A stretch of DNA of 41,290 nt, taken from the NCBI GenBank assembly GCA_014379965.1, contig JACMKU010000219.1, positions 1 through 41,290 of the forward strand, written 5' to 3'. Source of the DNA: Chitinophagaceae bacterium. Lineage in GTDB: Bacteria; Bacteroidota; Bacteroidia; Chitinophagales; Chitinophagaceae. The notes below the pieces were generated by a model. The model did no database searches, was not told where the DNA came from, and saw only the letters and a program-made list of their open reading frames with translations. Below, piece after piece: positions 1 through 13,640 of this stretch (its first letter is position 1; every line of letters begins with the position of its first letter). The position numbers were made by a program, and so were the translations under genes.

Positions 1-101
1 ATGTTTAATTAGTTGATTCCCACCGGTTTTCATTTTTAATCAAATGAAAGCCTGTGAATGATTTGTTACGTCCTGATCTTTTTAAAACCGGTTTTACGCA
101 T
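1..101 (+). other. Leader upstream of rpoB
   Basis: These 101 bases precede the chosen rpoB start and hold no complete gene. A 12-bp palindrome AAAACCGGTTTT lies at 84-95, and its half ACCGGTTTT also occurs at 22-30. No convincing TAnnTTTG promoter box is visible. In most Bacteroidota rplJ-rplL lie upstream of rpoB, so this is probably internal to a longer transcript, but the upstream gene is outside the window. Confidence 0.4.
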
Positions 102-3100
102 ATGTCTTCAACAAAAATGAATCACAGGATTGATTTCGGAAAAATCAAACACCTGGCCGAAACCCCTGACCTACTCGAAGTACAGATCCAGTCTTTCAAA
201 GAGTTCTTCCAATTGGAAACAACTCCTGACAAGCGGAACATCGAGGGTTTGTTCAGGGTGTTCAAAGACAATTTTCCAATAACCGATACCCGTAACATTT
301 TCGTTCTCGAATTCCTTGATTATTTTATTGACCCGCCCCGCTACACTATCGAAGAGTGTATGGAGCGTGGTTTGACTTATGCCGTTCCACTCAAAGCAAA
401 ACTTCGTTTGAGTTGTAATGACGAAGAGCACGTCGATTTCCAAACTATTGTCCAGGACGTTTTCCTTGGCAATATTCCCTATATGACTCCACGCGGCACA
501 TTCGTGATAAACGGCGCAGAGCGCGTAGTCGTTTCACAGTTGCATCGTTCACCCGGTGTATTCTTCGGACAATCAGTTCACCCGAACGGTACGAAGATCT
601 ATTCTGCCCGTGTGATACCGTTCAAGGGAGCATGGATGGAATTCGCAACTGACATCAACAACGTGATGTACGCGTACATCGATCGTAAGAAAAAATTCCC
701 GGTCACTACGCTGTTGCGTTCTATCGGCTACGAAACAGACAAGGACATCCTTGAACTGTTCGGCATGGCTGATGAAGTAAAGACAGACAAGAAGACATTG
801 CAGAAATACATCGGCAAGAGACTCGCTGCCCGCGTTCTTAGAACATGGGTTGAGGATTTCGTCGATGAGGATACCGGTGAAGTAGTTTCTATCGAAAGAA
901 ATGAAATCGTTCTCGAGCGTGATACTGTACTCGACGAAGAGGCTATCGATATGATCGCCGAAATGGACGTGAAGGGTGTATTCATCCAGCGTGAAGATGT
1001 GGGTGGCGATTATGCGATCATCTACAACACGCTTAACAAGGATACTTCCAACAGTGAGCTCGAAGCGGTTCAATTTATCTACCGCCAGCTTCGTGGTGCA
1101 GATGCTCCCGATAACGAAACTGCCCGTGGTATCATCGATAAATTATTCTTCAGCGACAAACGTTATGATCTCGGTGAAGTAGGACGTTACAAGATCAACC
1201 GCAAGTTGAACCTCGACGCACCTCTCGACCAGAAGACGCTTACTCGTGAAGACATCATCCTTATCATCAAGTATCTCGTAAGACTTACCAATGGTAAGGC
1301 CGAAATCGACGATATCGATCACCTCAGCAACCGTCGCGTACGTACAGTAGGCGAGCAGTTGTATGCACAATTTGGTGTTGGTCTCGCCCGTATGGCTCGT
1401 ACTATCCGTGAAAGGATGAACGTGCGTGACAATGAAGTATTCACCCCGGTTGACCTTATCAATGCGAGAACGCTTTCATCAGTGATCAATTCGTTCTTCG
1501 GTACATCACAGCTCTCACAGTTCCTCGACCAGACCAATCCGTTGTCCGAGATCACGCACAAGCGTCGTATCTCTGCCCTCGGGCCAGGCGGTCTAAGCCG
1601 TGAGCGTGCAGGCTTTGAAGTTCGTGACGTACACTACTCACACTACGGAAGGCTTTGTACGATCGAAACTCCGGAAGGACCAAACATCGGTTTGATATCT
1701 ACTCTTTGCGTGCATGCGAAGATCAACGACATGGGCTTCATCGAAACGCCGTATCGTAAGGTCGACAACGGCAAGGTAGATATGAAGAAGCTTTCTTTCC
1801 TGAGTGCGGAAGAAGAAGACCTCGCGAAGATCGCGCAGGCAAACTCGCCATTGAATGACAAAGGTGAGTTCATCGACGAAAAAATTGTAAGCCGCCAGAC
1901 TGGTGACTTCCCTATACTCGAGAAGACTGAAGTGGAATTTATGGACGTAGCCCCTAACCAGATCGTTGGTTTGAGTGCATCACTGATTCCCTTCCTCGAG
2001 CATGATGATGCTAACCGTGCCCTGATGGGATCGAACATGCAACGCCAGGCCGTGCCACTCATTCGCCCCGATGTACCTGTAGTTGGTACCGGTCTCGAAG
2101 GAAAGGCCGCTCGTGATGCAAGGATCCAGATTCACTCTGAAGGCAACGGTATCGTTGAATTCGTTGACGCTAACGAAATACATGTTCGTTACGATCGCGA
2201 TGAGCAGGAAAAACTGGTAAGCTTCGAGGATGACCTCAGGGTTTATCGCCTGACTAAATTCATCAAGACAAACCAGGAAACCTGTATCAACCTAAAGCCT
2301 GCCGTTAGGAAAGGCCAAAAGGTGAAGAAAGGCGACTTCCTGACTGAAGGATACGCAACACAGGATGGTGAACTGGCACTTGGAAAGAATCTTAAAGTCG
2401 CATTCATGCCATGGAAAGGTTACAACTTCGAGGATGCCATCGTTATCAGTGAGAGAGTAGTTCGTGAGGACCTGTTCACTTCCGTTCACATTTCTGAATA
2501 TGAACTCGAAGTACGTGATACAAAACTCGGTGAAGAAGAGCTGACTCCTGATATTCCTAACGTTTCTGAAGAAGCTACAAAGGACCTCGATGAGAATGGT
2601 ATTATCCGCATCGGAGCTCAGATAAAGGAAGGCGATATCCTCATCGGAAAGATCACACCGAAAGGTGAGAGCGATCCTACTCCAGAGGAGAAACTTCTCC
2701 GCGCCATCTTCGGTGATAAGGCCGGCGATGCAAAGGATGCTTCATTGAAAGCGCCAAACGGCGTTGAAGGAATCGTCATCGGTAAGAAGCTTTTCCAAAG
2801 AGCAAAGAAGGATAAGAATGCGAAGGTGAGAGAGAAAGCATCTATCGAGAAGCTGGAAAGAATGCACGAAAAGAACGAAGCTGATTTGATGCAGGTACTG
2901 CTCGATAAGCTTACTACTCTTCTTCGCGAGCATACATCAGCTGGTGTGAGCAACAACTTCGGTGAAGTACAGATCGGTAAAGGCGCGAAGTTCACTGCGA
3001 AGAACCTTACAGGTCTGGATTATGCAAACATCAATCCTTTGGGTTGGACTAGCGATAAGAAAGTAGACGATCAGATCAATACATTATTGCACAATTATAA

Positions 3101-3905
3101 TATCAAATTCAACGAGGAACTTGGTCGATATAAGAGAGAGAAGTTCAACATTTCGATAGGTGATGAGTTACCAGCGGGTGTATTGAAGCTTGCGAAAGTA
3201 TATCTCGCCGTGAAGCGTAAGTTGAAAGTGGGAGATAAGATGGCCGGTCGTCACGGTAACAAGGGTATCGTAGCAAAGATTGTTCGTGCCGAGGATATGC
3301 CATTCCTTGAAGATGGTACACCGGTAGACGTTGTATTGAATCCATTGGGCGTGCCTAGCCGTATGAACCTTGGTCAGATCTATGAGACCGTACTTGGTTG
3401 GGCTGGTCAAAAGCTTGGTATCAAATTCTCGACTCCCATCTTCGACGGTGCCTCTACAGAGGAGATCGCCGAATTCTGTGAGAAGGCGGAATTACCAAAG
3501 TTCGGTCACACCTATCTCTATGATGGTGAGACAGGCGAGCGTTTCCACCAGAAAGCTACCGTTGGTATCATCTATATCATCAAGCTTCACCACATGGTTG
3601 ACGACAAGATGCACGCCCGTTCGATCGGACCATACAGTCTCATTACCCAGCAGCCGCTGGGAGGTAAGGCGCAGTTCGGTGGTCAGCGTTTCGGGGAAAT
3701 GGAAGTTTGGGCACTCGAGGCCTATGGAGCTTCTAACATCCTGCAGGAATTATTGACCATTAAATCGGATGATATCATTGGCCGTGCGAAGACTTACGAG
3801 TCTATTGTGAAGGGTGATAATGTGCCAAGGGCAGGTATTCCTGAGTCGTTCAATGTACTCGTACATGAATTGCGTGGATTGGGTCTTGACCTCAAGTTCG
3901 AATAA
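102..3905 (+). CDS. rpoB: DNA-directed RNA polymerase subunit beta
   Basis: This is the beta subunit of RNA polymerase, which with beta' forms the catalytic core. The reading frame is open from a GTG at 54, but the family normally begins MSSTK, which matches the ATG at 102 and gives 1267 residues. The rifampicin region starts near residue 465 ([10 protein letters not shown]) and carries the wild-type Asp, His and Ser at the positions most often mutated in resistant strains. The following [18 protein letters not shown] and the C-terminal [20 protein letters not shown] blocks are intact. It is followed after 125 bp by rpoC on the same strand, as is universal for this pair. Nothing suggests truncation or transfer. 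Confidence 0.98.
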   Translation: MSSTKMNHRIDFGKIKHLAETPDLLEVQIQSFKEFFQLETTPDKRNIEGLFRVFKDNFPITDTRNIFVLEFLDYFIDPPRYTIEECMERGLTYAVPLKAKLRLSCNDEEHVDFQTIVQDVFLGNIPYMTPRGTFVINGAERVVVSQLHRSPGVFFGQSVHPNGTKIYSARVIPFKGAWMEFATDINNVMYAYIDRKKKFPVTTLLRSIGYETDKDILELFGMADEVKTDKKTLQKYIGKRLAARVLRTWVEDFVDEDTGEVVSIERNEIVLERDTVLDEEAIDMIAEMDVKGVFIQREDVGGDYAIIYNTLNKDTSNSELEAVQFIYRQLRGADAPDNETARGIIDKLFFSDKRYDLGEVGRYKINRKLNLDAPLDQKTLTREDIILIIKYLVRLTNGKAEIDDIDHLSNRRVRTVGEQLYAQFGVGLARMARTIRERMNVRDNEVFTPVDLINARTLSSVINSFFGTSQLSQFLDQTNPLSEITHKRRISALGPGGLSRERAGFEVRDVHYSHYGRLCTIETPEGPNIGLISTLCVHAKINDMGFIETPYRKVDNGKVDMKKLSFLSAEEEDLAKIAQANSPLNDKGEFIDEKIVSRQTGDFPILEKTEVEFMDVAPNQIVGLSASLIPFLEHDDANRALMGSNMQRQAVPLIRPDVPVVGTGLEGKAARDARIQIHSEGNGIVEFVDANEIHVRYDRDEQEKLVSFEDDLRVYRLTKFIKTNQETCINLKPAVRKGQKVKKGDFLTEGYATQDGELALGKNLKVAFMPWKGYNFEDAIVISERVVREDLFTSVHISEYELEVRDTKLGEEELTPDIPNVSEEATKDLDENGIIRIGAQIKEGDILIGKITPKGESDPTPEEKLLRAIFGDKAGDAKDASLKAPNGVEGIVIGKKLFQRAKKDKNAKVREKASIEKLERMHEKNEADLMQVLLDKLTTLLREHTSAGVSNNFGEVQIGKGAKFTAKNLTGLDYANINPLGWTSDKKVDDQINTLLHNYNIKFNEELGRYKREKFNISIGDELPAGVLKLAKVYLAVKRKLKVGDKMAGRHGNKGIVAKIVRAEDMPFLEDGTPVDVVLNPLGVPSRMNLGQIYETVLGWAGQKLGIKFSTPIFDGASTEEIAEFCEKAELPKFGHTYLYDGETGERFHQKATVGIIYIIKLHHMVDDKMHARSIGPYSLITQQPLGGKAQFGGQRFGEMEVWALEAYGASNILQELLTIKSDDIIGRAKTYESIVKGDNVPRAGIPESFNVLVHELRGLGLDLKFE

Positions 3906-3915
3906 CTATATAAAG

Positions 3916-3949
3916 TTTCCAGCCGGCGGTTCAACCCGCCAGCTGGAAA
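3916..3949 (+). promoter_or_regulatory. Strong hairpin between rpoB and rpoC
   Basis: Eleven bases after the rpoB stop there is an 8-bp stem (TTTCCAGC with GCTGGAAA), one C-A mismatch, then a 5-bp GC stem (GGCGG with CCGCC) around a 6-base loop. Only a short mixed tract (TCTTTCTT) follows, so it is not a full intrinsic terminator. It may be a partial attenuator or an mRNA processing or stability element that sets the rpoB:rpoC ratio. The structure is visible in the sequence; the role is inferred. Confidence 0.6.
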
Positions 3950-3980
3950 TCTTTCTTCGATAAAACATTTTCTTAAAAAA

Positions 3981-4008
3981 ATGCCTTCGGCTACATCTGA
4001 GAAGGCTT
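3981..4008 (+). promoter_or_regulatory. Second small hairpin before rpoC
   Basis: A 6-bp stem GCCTTC/GAAGGC (3983-3988 with 4001-4006) with a 12-base loop is preceded by an A-rich run and followed by the A-rich rpoC leader. It could be a second stability element or help clear the rpoC ribosome site. It is weaker than the hairpin at 3916. Confidence 0.35.
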
Positions 4009-4030
4009 AAAGTAAAAAGCTCATACCAAT

Positions 4031-8323
<4,293 letters not shown>

Positions 8324-8365
8324 TACTACCGGTGTCGATATCCGATAGCTGATAAATGTTAATTG

Positions 8366-8400
8366 AGGAGTAAGGAGTTTTTATTCTTACTCCTTTTTTT
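8366..8400 (+). terminator. Intrinsic terminator of rpoBC
   Basis: A 9-bp perfect stem AGGAGTAAG/CTTACTCCT (8366-8374 with 8386-8394) encloses an 11-base loop and runs directly into a seven-T tract. It lies 42 bases after the rpoC stop. Confidence 0.9.
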
Positions 8401-8466
8401 ATGAATGATTTATTTAATCAAACGATTGATAGTTAAGTGTTTCATAAAGTAACGGCATTGCTTATT

Positions 8467-8494
8467 TTTGTCGGCTTATTCATCTATATTTTTG
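8467..8494 (+). promoter_or_regulatory. Candidate Bacteroidota promoter for the OmpH-like gene
   Basis: TATTTTTG at 8487-8494 fits the phylum's -7 consensus TAnnTTTG exactly. TTTG at 8467-8470 lies 16 bases upstream, slightly short for the -33 element. The transcript would begin almost at the ATG at 8499, so the message would be leaderless or nearly so, or translation starts at the ATG at 8508. Confidence 0.4.
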
Positions 8495-8498
8495 TAAA

Positions 8499-9116
8499 AT
8501 GGCGAACATGAAAAATGGGTTGTTGATCTGGAACGTGATATTGACAATCGGTATTGGTTATTTATTGTTTGCCCATCTGGGTGGCAAGAAGACCACCGAA
8601 AAGACGATGAGCAAGATCACCGGTAAGGACTCCACGTTATCAGGTGGCAATTTCCGCATTGCTTATTTTGAAATGGATTCTGTAGAAAACAATTTCCATG
8701 TGGTGAAAGCGGCGAAGGCTGAGATCACTCGCAAGGAAGATGATATCAACTCAGAGATGAATTCGTTGGCGAAGAACCTGCAGCAACGGTATAATTACTT
8801 CCAGACGCAGGCACAGGCCGGCGGCTTATCCCAGGCACAATCTGAAGAGGCGAGCCTTGAGTTGAAAACGATGGACGAGAAGATGAAGAACCGCAAGCAG
8901 ACGCTCGATCAGGAATACAATGAATTTGTGACGCTGCGGATGAATAAGATCAAGACGAACATCGAAGACTTCCTGAAAGTATATAACAAGGACAGGCAAT
9001 TCTCTTATATCATTGCATATGAACAAGGACTCTTTTACTACAAGGATTCTGCCTACAATATCACGGGAGATGTTATTAAAGGATTGAATGAAATGTATAA
9101 GAGCAAGAAGGAATAA
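8499..9116 (+). CDS. OmpH/Skp-family periplasmic chaperone
   Basis: The 205-residue protein has one N-terminal hydrophobic segment (about residues 8-26), then a linker and a long charged Q/E/K-rich coiled coil (about 65-165). This is the build of the Skp/OmpH chaperones that hold unfolded outer-membrane proteins in the periplasm. The start of the mature domain, FRIAYFEMDSVENNF, matches the family's usual first strand and helix. The N-terminus looks like an uncleaved signal anchor rather than a classical cleavable peptide. The gene stands alone between two intrinsic terminators (8366 and 9136), so it is probably a single-gene transcript. A second ATG three codons in (8508) is also possible. 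Confidence 0.82.
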   Translation: MANMKNGLLIWNVILTIGIGYLLFAHLGGKKTTEKTMSKITGKDSTLSGGNFRIAYFEMDSVENNFHVVKAAKAEITRKEDDINSEMNSLAKNLQQRYNYFQTQAQAGGLSQAQSEEASLELKTMDEKMKNRKQTLDQEYNEFVTLRMNKIKTNIEDFLKVYNKDRQFSYIIAYEQGLFYYKDSAYNITGDVIKGLNEMYKSKKE

Positions 9117-9135
9117 AAAATGAATTTGCTTACGG

Positions 9136-9165
9136 AACGCCCGTCCATTTTGGAGGGGCGTTTTT
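9136..9165 (+). terminator. Intrinsic terminator after the OmpH-like gene
   Basis: AACGCCC (9136-9142) pairs with GGGCGTT (9156-9162). Inside it, after a G-G mismatch, TCC pairs with GGA around a 5-base loop. A five-T run (9161-9165) follows. It begins 20 bases after the stop codon. Confidence 0.85.
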
Positions 9166-9223
9166 ATTTGGGATAGCTTTAAAATGAAGTGAAATACTTA
9201 TCTTGAAGTTTAAACCCAATTCC

Positions 9224-10648
9224 ATGGCAGAACAGACTTCTTTTAAACCTACACTCGGATTGTTTGATGGTACAATGATAGTGGCGGGTTCCATGATCGG
9301 CTCAGGTATTTTCATAGTTAGCGCGGATATTACTAGAAACGTTGGTAGTGCGGGTTGGTTGATCGCGGTGTGGCTCATCACGGGCTTCATGACCTTGACG
9401 GCGGCATTGAGCTACGGAGAGCTTAGTGGTATGTTCCCCAAGGCAGGTGGACAATATGTGTACCTCAAGGAGGCTTATAATCCGCTCGTCGGGTTTTTAT
9501 ATGGATGGAGTTTCTTCGCCGTTATACAGACGGCCACGATCGCGGCAGTAGGTGTGGCATTCTCAAAATTCCTGGCTTACCTGGTGCCTGAACTGGGCAA
9601 TAACTATTTCCTCTTCGATGCGGGGCTAATTAATGTCTATTCGGGGCAGCTGGTGTCCATCGTTATTATATGCCTTCTAACGTATATTAATTCCCGGGGT
9701 ATCAAGGAAGGGAAATTCATACAAACACTTTTTACGTCTGCAAAATTGTTAGCCCTGTTCGGGCTAATCGTATTTGGTTTCGTATTGGTGAAGGATAGTT
9801 TTTGGGCGGAGAATATGCAGACTGGTTTGGATGCAAAGAAGTACGTGGGTACAGATGCGCAGAATGGTGGATGGCTACCGATCGGTGGCAATGCGCTCCT
9901 GGGCGCGATAGCAGCTGCGATGGTGGGCTCGATTTTCAGCAGTGATGCATGGAACAATGTGACGTTCATTGCGGGCGAGATGAAGAATCCGAAGAAGAAC
10001 ATTGGGCTGAGTCTCTTCCTCGGAACATTGATAGTGACTGTCATTTATGTGTGTGCGAACCTCATGTATCTAAACGTTATGCCGCTTAGCGAACTTGCAT
10101 TCCCGACGGATGACCGTGTGGCGGTGGCTGCGGCAAACAAGATATTTCCATCCTCAGGAACCATCATTATCGCGTTTCTCATCATGATCTCTACCTTTGG
10201 ATGTAATAATGGATTGATACTCGCGGGGGCGCGGGTTTATTATACCATGGCAAAGGATGGCTTATTCTTCCGTAAGGTGGGTGAGCTCAACAAGAATGCG
10301 GTGCCTCAATTCGCACTTTGGATTCAATGTCTCGTAGCCAGCGCATGGAGCTTAAGTGGCAAATATGGTCAGCTGCTCGATATGATCTCATTCGTAGTAG
10401 TGTTGTTCTACATCCTTACCATCATCGGCATCTTCATTCTCAGGAAGAAGAGACCGAACGCTGAAAGGCCGTACAAGGCATTCGGTTACCCGGTGTTGCC
10501 CATTCTTTACATATTGATGGGATCGGCATTTTGTATGTTGCTGATAGCATACAAGCCTGAATACACCTGGCCGGGTCTCATCATCGTCCTATTGGGAGTT
10601 CCCATTTATTACCTGGCGATCGCAGCCAAGAAGGCCAGTCGTGAGTAA
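9224..10648 (+). CDS. APC-superfamily amino acid permease
   Basis: This is an inner-membrane amino acid/polyamine/organocation transporter of 474 residues with about 12 hydrophobic helices. The first helix has the family's unwound glycine motif GSMIGSGIF, and SYGELSGMFPKAGGQYVYL follows at the end of the next helices. Overall it resembles the LAT/SteT-like branch, which exchanges or imports amino acids; the substrate cannot be read from the sequence. The frame extends upstream to a TTG at 9203, but the ATG at 9224 (MAEQTSFKPTLG) is the natural start. It sits alone after a terminator, 69 bp ahead of the heptose kinase gene on the same strand, and no strong terminator separates the two. Confidence 0.88.
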   Translation: MAEQTSFKPTLGLFDGTMIVAGSMIGSGIFIVSADITRNVGSAGWLIAVWLITGFMTLTAALSYGELSGMFPKAGGQYVYLKEAYNPLVGFLYGWSFFAVIQTATIAAVGVAFSKFLAYLVPELGNNYFLFDAGLINVYSGQLVSIVIICLLTYINSRGIKEGKFIQTLFTSAKLLALFGLIVFGFVLVKDSFWAENMQTGLDAKKYVGTDAQNGGWLPIGGNALLGAIAAAMVGSIFSSDAWNNVTFIAGEMKNPKKNIGLSLFLGTLIVTVIYVCANLMYLNVMPLSELAFPTDDRVAVAAANKIFPSSGTIIIAFLIMISTFGCNNGLILAGARVYYTMAKDGLFFRKVGELNKNAVPQFALWIQCLVASAWSLSGKYGQLLDMISFVVVLFYILTIIGIFILRKKRPNAERPYKAFGYPVLPILYILMGSAFCMLLIAYKPEYTWPGLIIVLLGVPIYYLAIAAKKASRE

Positions 10649-10717
10649 GGAGTAGCATCCCAAAGTCAAGAGGAACGGAAGTTCGAAAGACGGTCCTTCT
10701 GATAGTAAAATCTGTTT

Positions 10718-11710
10718 ATGGAAGACTTCAAGAAATTATTCGATTCGTTCAAGAGCCTCAAAGCTGGAGTGATTGGGGACGTGATGTTGGATACCTACAT
10801 ATGGGGAACCGTGGAGAGGATATCTCCCGAAGCGCCGGTTCCTGTTGTTACCCTTAACAAGAAGGATTATCGCATCGGCGGCGCCGGAAACGTAGCATTG
10901 AATGTTCAGTCACTCGGCGCACAGGTGGCGGTGCTATCAGTAATTGGCAGTGACGAGGATGGCGACAGGTTGGAGAAGTTGTTGTCCGAAAACAAGATAC
11001 AAACGGGACACCTCGCCAGGAGCAAGTCGAGGATCACTACCAGCAAGACGCGAATCATCAGTCGAAACCAACAAATGATGCGTCTCGATTCTGAAATTAC
11101 CAAAGATCTAGATGCGGAGGATGCCCGCAATTTGCTTGGCCGCGTTAAGGATTTCCTTGAAACACAGAAGCCGGACATCATCATCTTCGAAGATTATAAT
11201 AAAGGTGCGCTCTCCGAATCGATCATCAATGAGGTGATCACAATGTGCAGGAAGGCGAATGTCCTGACCGCAGTGGATCCGAAGCGAAAGAATTTCTTTA
11301 GCTACAAAGACGTCGATATTTTCAAGCCCAATCTTAAAGAAGTAAAAGAGGGATTGAATCTTCTGCTTGAGGATATCAACACCAACACCTTAAAAGATAT
11401 TCATGAGAAATTGAAGGATGTACTGCATCATCAGATATCCTTCATCACTCTTTCCGACAAAGGAGTATTCTATCAGCATGGTGAACGAACTGCCATGATC
11501 CCCTCTCACCTGCGAAACATCGCCGATGTCTCCGGCGCGGGTGACACCGTTATCGCCGTAGCATCTTTGGTCTATGCCGCCACGAAAAACGTCCAGCTCA
11601 TGGCCGAGGTCGCCAATATCGCGGGCGGTTTGGTTTGTGAGGAGGTGGGGACGGTGGCGATCAATAAGGAGAAGTTGTTAGGTGAATGCGAGCTGTTGCT
11701 TGGTCGGTAG
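10718..11710 (+). CDS. rfaE1: D-glycero-beta-D-manno-heptose-7-phosphate kinase
   Basis: This PfkB-family sugar kinase (330 residues) phosphorylates heptose-7-phosphate at C1 in the ADP-heptose pathway, which feeds the LPS core. The N-terminus (AGVIGDVMLDTYIWG, ERISPEAPVPV) is diagnostic of the RfaE/HldE kinase domain. GGAGNVALNV (54-63), FEDYNKG (157-163) and the anion-hole/catalytic-base motif GAGD (273-276, Asp276) are present. There is no C-terminal adenylyltransferase domain, so it is the stand-alone form rather than bifunctional HldE. An inverted repeat begins directly at the stop codon. Confidence 0.92.
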   Translation: MEDFKKLFDSFKSLKAGVIGDVMLDTYIWGTVERISPEAPVPVVTLNKKDYRIGGAGNVALNVQSLGAQVAVLSVIGSDEDGDRLEKLLSENKIQTGHLARSKSRITTSKTRIISRNQQMMRLDSEITKDLDAEDARNLLGRVKDFLETQKPDIIIFEDYNKGALSESIINEVITMCRKANVLTAVDPKRKNFFSYKDVDIFKPNLKEVKEGLNLLLEDINTNTLKDIHEKLKDVLHHQISFITLSDKGVFYQHGERTAMIPSHLRNIADVSGAGDTVIAVASLVYAATKNVQLMAEVANIAGGLVCEEVGTVAINKEKLLGECELLLGR

Positions 11711-11711
11711 G

Positions 11712-11889
11712 CTATTGGCTAGTGGCTAGTAGGGAGTGGCTAGTGGGGATTGGGTCGTTTACGGTTGTAGACACAGTCCTCTCCGTAGGCACCGATTCCC
11801 GATTCCCAATACCCTATTTGAAATGTAAGTACCACTGCAAACGACCCCATCCCACTAGTCACTCCCCACTATGTACTAGCCAATCAACT
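11712..11889. repeat. Long imperfect inverted repeat a (GGCTAGT words)
   Basis: Two arms of about 50 bases (roughly 11712-11761 and 11838-11887) are near-complementary along their whole length. Both contain degenerate repeats of GGCTAGT or TAGTGGGG. The 76-base centre carries a second word, GATTCCCGATTCCC, which recurs in the element at 39313. The left arm starts within a few bases of the rfaE1 stop and the right arm ends 18 bases before the next start codon. No coding content is credible here. Confidence 0.8.
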
Positions 11890-11906
11890 ATTGCTATCTT
11901 CGCATA

Positions 11907-12836
11907 ATGACCTACTCTCTCACACTTCATGGCGGCGCCGGTACCATTCTCAAAAGCAGCATGACGCCTGAATTGGAAGCATCTTACCGATTGGGTTTGG
12001 AAGAGGCGCTCGATGCGGGGTACCGTGTATTGACCGGGGGTGGAACAGCGTTGGATGCCGTATTGGCCGCAACGTGTTCGCTCGAGGACAATATCCGGTT
12101 CAATGCTGGTCGCGGTTCGGTTTTCGCGAAAGATGGCAGCCAGGAGATGGACGCGTCAATCATGGAAGGGAAATCGATGATGGCCGGTGCGGTGAGTGCT
12201 GTAAAGAACATCCGCAATCCCGTAGAGCTGGCCTACCAGGTGATGATGAAAAGCCCTCACGTGATGCTGATCGGGAAAGGAGCCAATGATTTTGCGGCCC
12301 TGCATGGCATTCCCCTCGAGCACGATGAATATTTCTTCTCTCAATTCCGATATGATCAATGGAAGCAGATGCAGAATTCAGATGATGTTGCTCTCGACCA
12401 CAACGTGGCTCTCACAGAACAGAAGAAAGGAACCGTCGGTGCTGCAGCATGCGACGTACACGGCAACATAGCTGCAGCGACGAGCACGGGTGGAATGACC
12501 AACAAGCAATGGGGAAGGGTAGGGGACAGTTCCATCATCGGGGCGGGCACGTATGCGAATAATAAGACCTGTGCCATAAGTTGTACAGGCCATGGTGAAA
12601 TGTTCATCCGCGCAGTGGCCGCCTATGACGTTAGCTGCTTAATGGAATACAAGGGATACTCACTACAGAAAGCGATGGATATCGTCGTCAATGAAAAACT
12701 CATGGCCATAGACGGTGAGGGGGGAATGGTTGGCGTTGATGCCATGGGAAATACGGCGATGATCTTCAATAGCGAGGGAATGTATCGCGCAATGCAGAGT
12801 AGCAATGGCGAACGGGAGATCGCGATCTATAAGTAG
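11907..12836 (+). CDS. Isoaspartyl peptidase / L-asparaginase (Ntn hydrolase)
   Basis: This is a plant-type asparaginase of the N-terminal-nucleophile family. It self-cleaves before a threonine and then hydrolyses isoaspartyl dipeptides and asparagine. The N-terminal LTLHGGAGTI and FNAGRGSVF motifs are typical. The autocleavage site is G175-T176 in GTVGAAA, with T176 the predicted nucleophile, and GGMTNKQWGRVGDSSIIGAG follows as expected for the beta chain. At 309 residues it is of normal length. No signal peptide is evident, so it is probably cytoplasmic. It lies 15 bp before ispD, so the two are probably co-transcribed. Confidence 0.93.
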   Translation: MTYSLTLHGGAGTILKSSMTPELEASYRLGLEEALDAGYRVLTGGGTALDAVLAATCSLEDNIRFNAGRGSVFAKDGSQEMDASIMEGKSMMAGAVSAVKNIRNPVELAYQVMMKSPHVMLIGKGANDFAALHGIPLEHDEYFFSQFRYDQWKQMQNSDDVALDHNVALTEQKKGTVGAAACDVHGNIAAATSTGGMTNKQWGRVGDSSIIGAGTYANNKTCAISCTGHGEMFIRAVAAYDVSCLMEYKGYSLQKAMDIVVNEKLMAIDGEGGMVGVDAMGNTAMIFNSEGMYRAMQSSNGEREIAIYK

Positions 12837-12851
12837 AATCTTCATTATACT

Positions 12852-13520
12852 ATGCGGAAATATGCTGTTATTGTAGCGGGTGGCACAGGCAAAAGAATGG
12901 GTGGTACCATTCCAAAGCAGTTCATGATCGTAAAAGATAGACCCGTATTATATTATACTCTCAGGGCATTCCTGGATGCGTACGAAGACATTTATCTCAT
13001 ACTGGTCCTGCCAGTGGATCATACGAATATGGGACAGGAGATTATCGATGCGTATTTTGATAAGGACAAGATTCGCATCACAGCAGGGGGAGACACCCGT
13101 TTTCAATCCGTGAAAAACGGCCTCTCGCTCATCGACGAAGAATCCATCATCTTCGTACACGATGGCGTTCGCTGTTTAATTACACCCTCGCTCATCAAAC
13201 GATGCTATGCATCTGCACTCGAAACGGGCAGCGCCATTCCAGTCATCCCTAGCAAGGATAGCGTACGGGTCCTGATTGAAGATGGCAACGAGGCGATGGA
13301 CAGGAATAAAGTCATGCTAGTTCAAACGCCGCAGACATTTCACAGTAAGATATTATTACCCGCCTACCAGATCGACTACAAGGACAGATTCACCGACGAG
13401 GCCTCCGTAGTCGAGGCCTTCGGACTAAAAGTTTCATTAGTTGAAGGAGAAATTACGAATATCAAGATCACTACGCCGGTCGATTTGTTAGTTGCAACCG
13501 AACTTCTAGGCAGGAATTAG
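12852..13520 (+). CDS. ispD: 2-C-methyl-D-erythritol 4-phosphate cytidylyltransferase
   Basis: This enzyme transfers CMP from CTP to MEP in the non-mevalonate isoprenoid pathway. The 222-residue protein begins with the nucleotide-binding motif AVIVAGGTGKRMG and has K22 in IPKQF. The HDGVR motif is present, followed by CLI instead of the commoner P-F/L residues, a mild variation. QTPQTF and FTDEASVVE, which close the substrate site, are intact. It follows the asparaginase gene by 15 bp. Its 3' end meets a convergent gene across an inverted repeat that begins at the stop codon. Confidence 0.95.
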   Translation: MRKYAVIVAGGTGKRMGGTIPKQFMIVKDRPVLYYTLRAFLDAYEDIYLILVLPVDHTNMGQEIIDAYFDKDKIRITAGGDTRFQSVKNGLSLIDEESIIFVHDGVRCLITPSLIKRCYASALETGSAIPVIPSKDSVRVLIEDGNEAMDRNKVMLVQTPQTFHSKILLPAYQIDYKDRFTDEASVVEAFGLKVSLVEGEITNIKITTPVDLLVATELLGRN

Positions 13521-13640
13521 CAGTCGGGAAGTCCGGAAGTCGGAAAAGTCCGAAAGACGTTCACGTTTTTCGAACTCGCATACGGTCTGCTACCGATGAC
13601 CTGGTCTTTCGGACTTTCCGACTTTCGGACTTCCGGACTA
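13521..13640. repeat. Inverted repeat b between convergent genes (AGTCCGGA words)
   Basis: The arms at 13521-13558 and 13604-13640 are complementary over about 37 bases and are made of the words AGTCCGGA/AGTCGGAAA. The loop is 45 bases. The right arm runs into the TAG stop of the convergent FemAB-like gene (13638-13640) and the left arm starts at the first base after the ispD stop. It could terminate transcription from both sides, although neither strand has a T tract. Confidence 0.85.

Noticed and set aside
1494..1620. Rifampicin-resistance changes in rpoB
   Set aside because: The commonly mutated Asp, His and Ser positions are all wild type.
10649..10717. Terminator between the permease and rfaE1
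   Set aside because: Only a 4-bp GAAC/GTTC stem with a tetraloop and no T tract; not convincing.
11686..11907. Short + strand frame after rfaE1
   Set aside because: It starts inside the end of rfaE1 and is made of repeat words, with no recognisable protein features.
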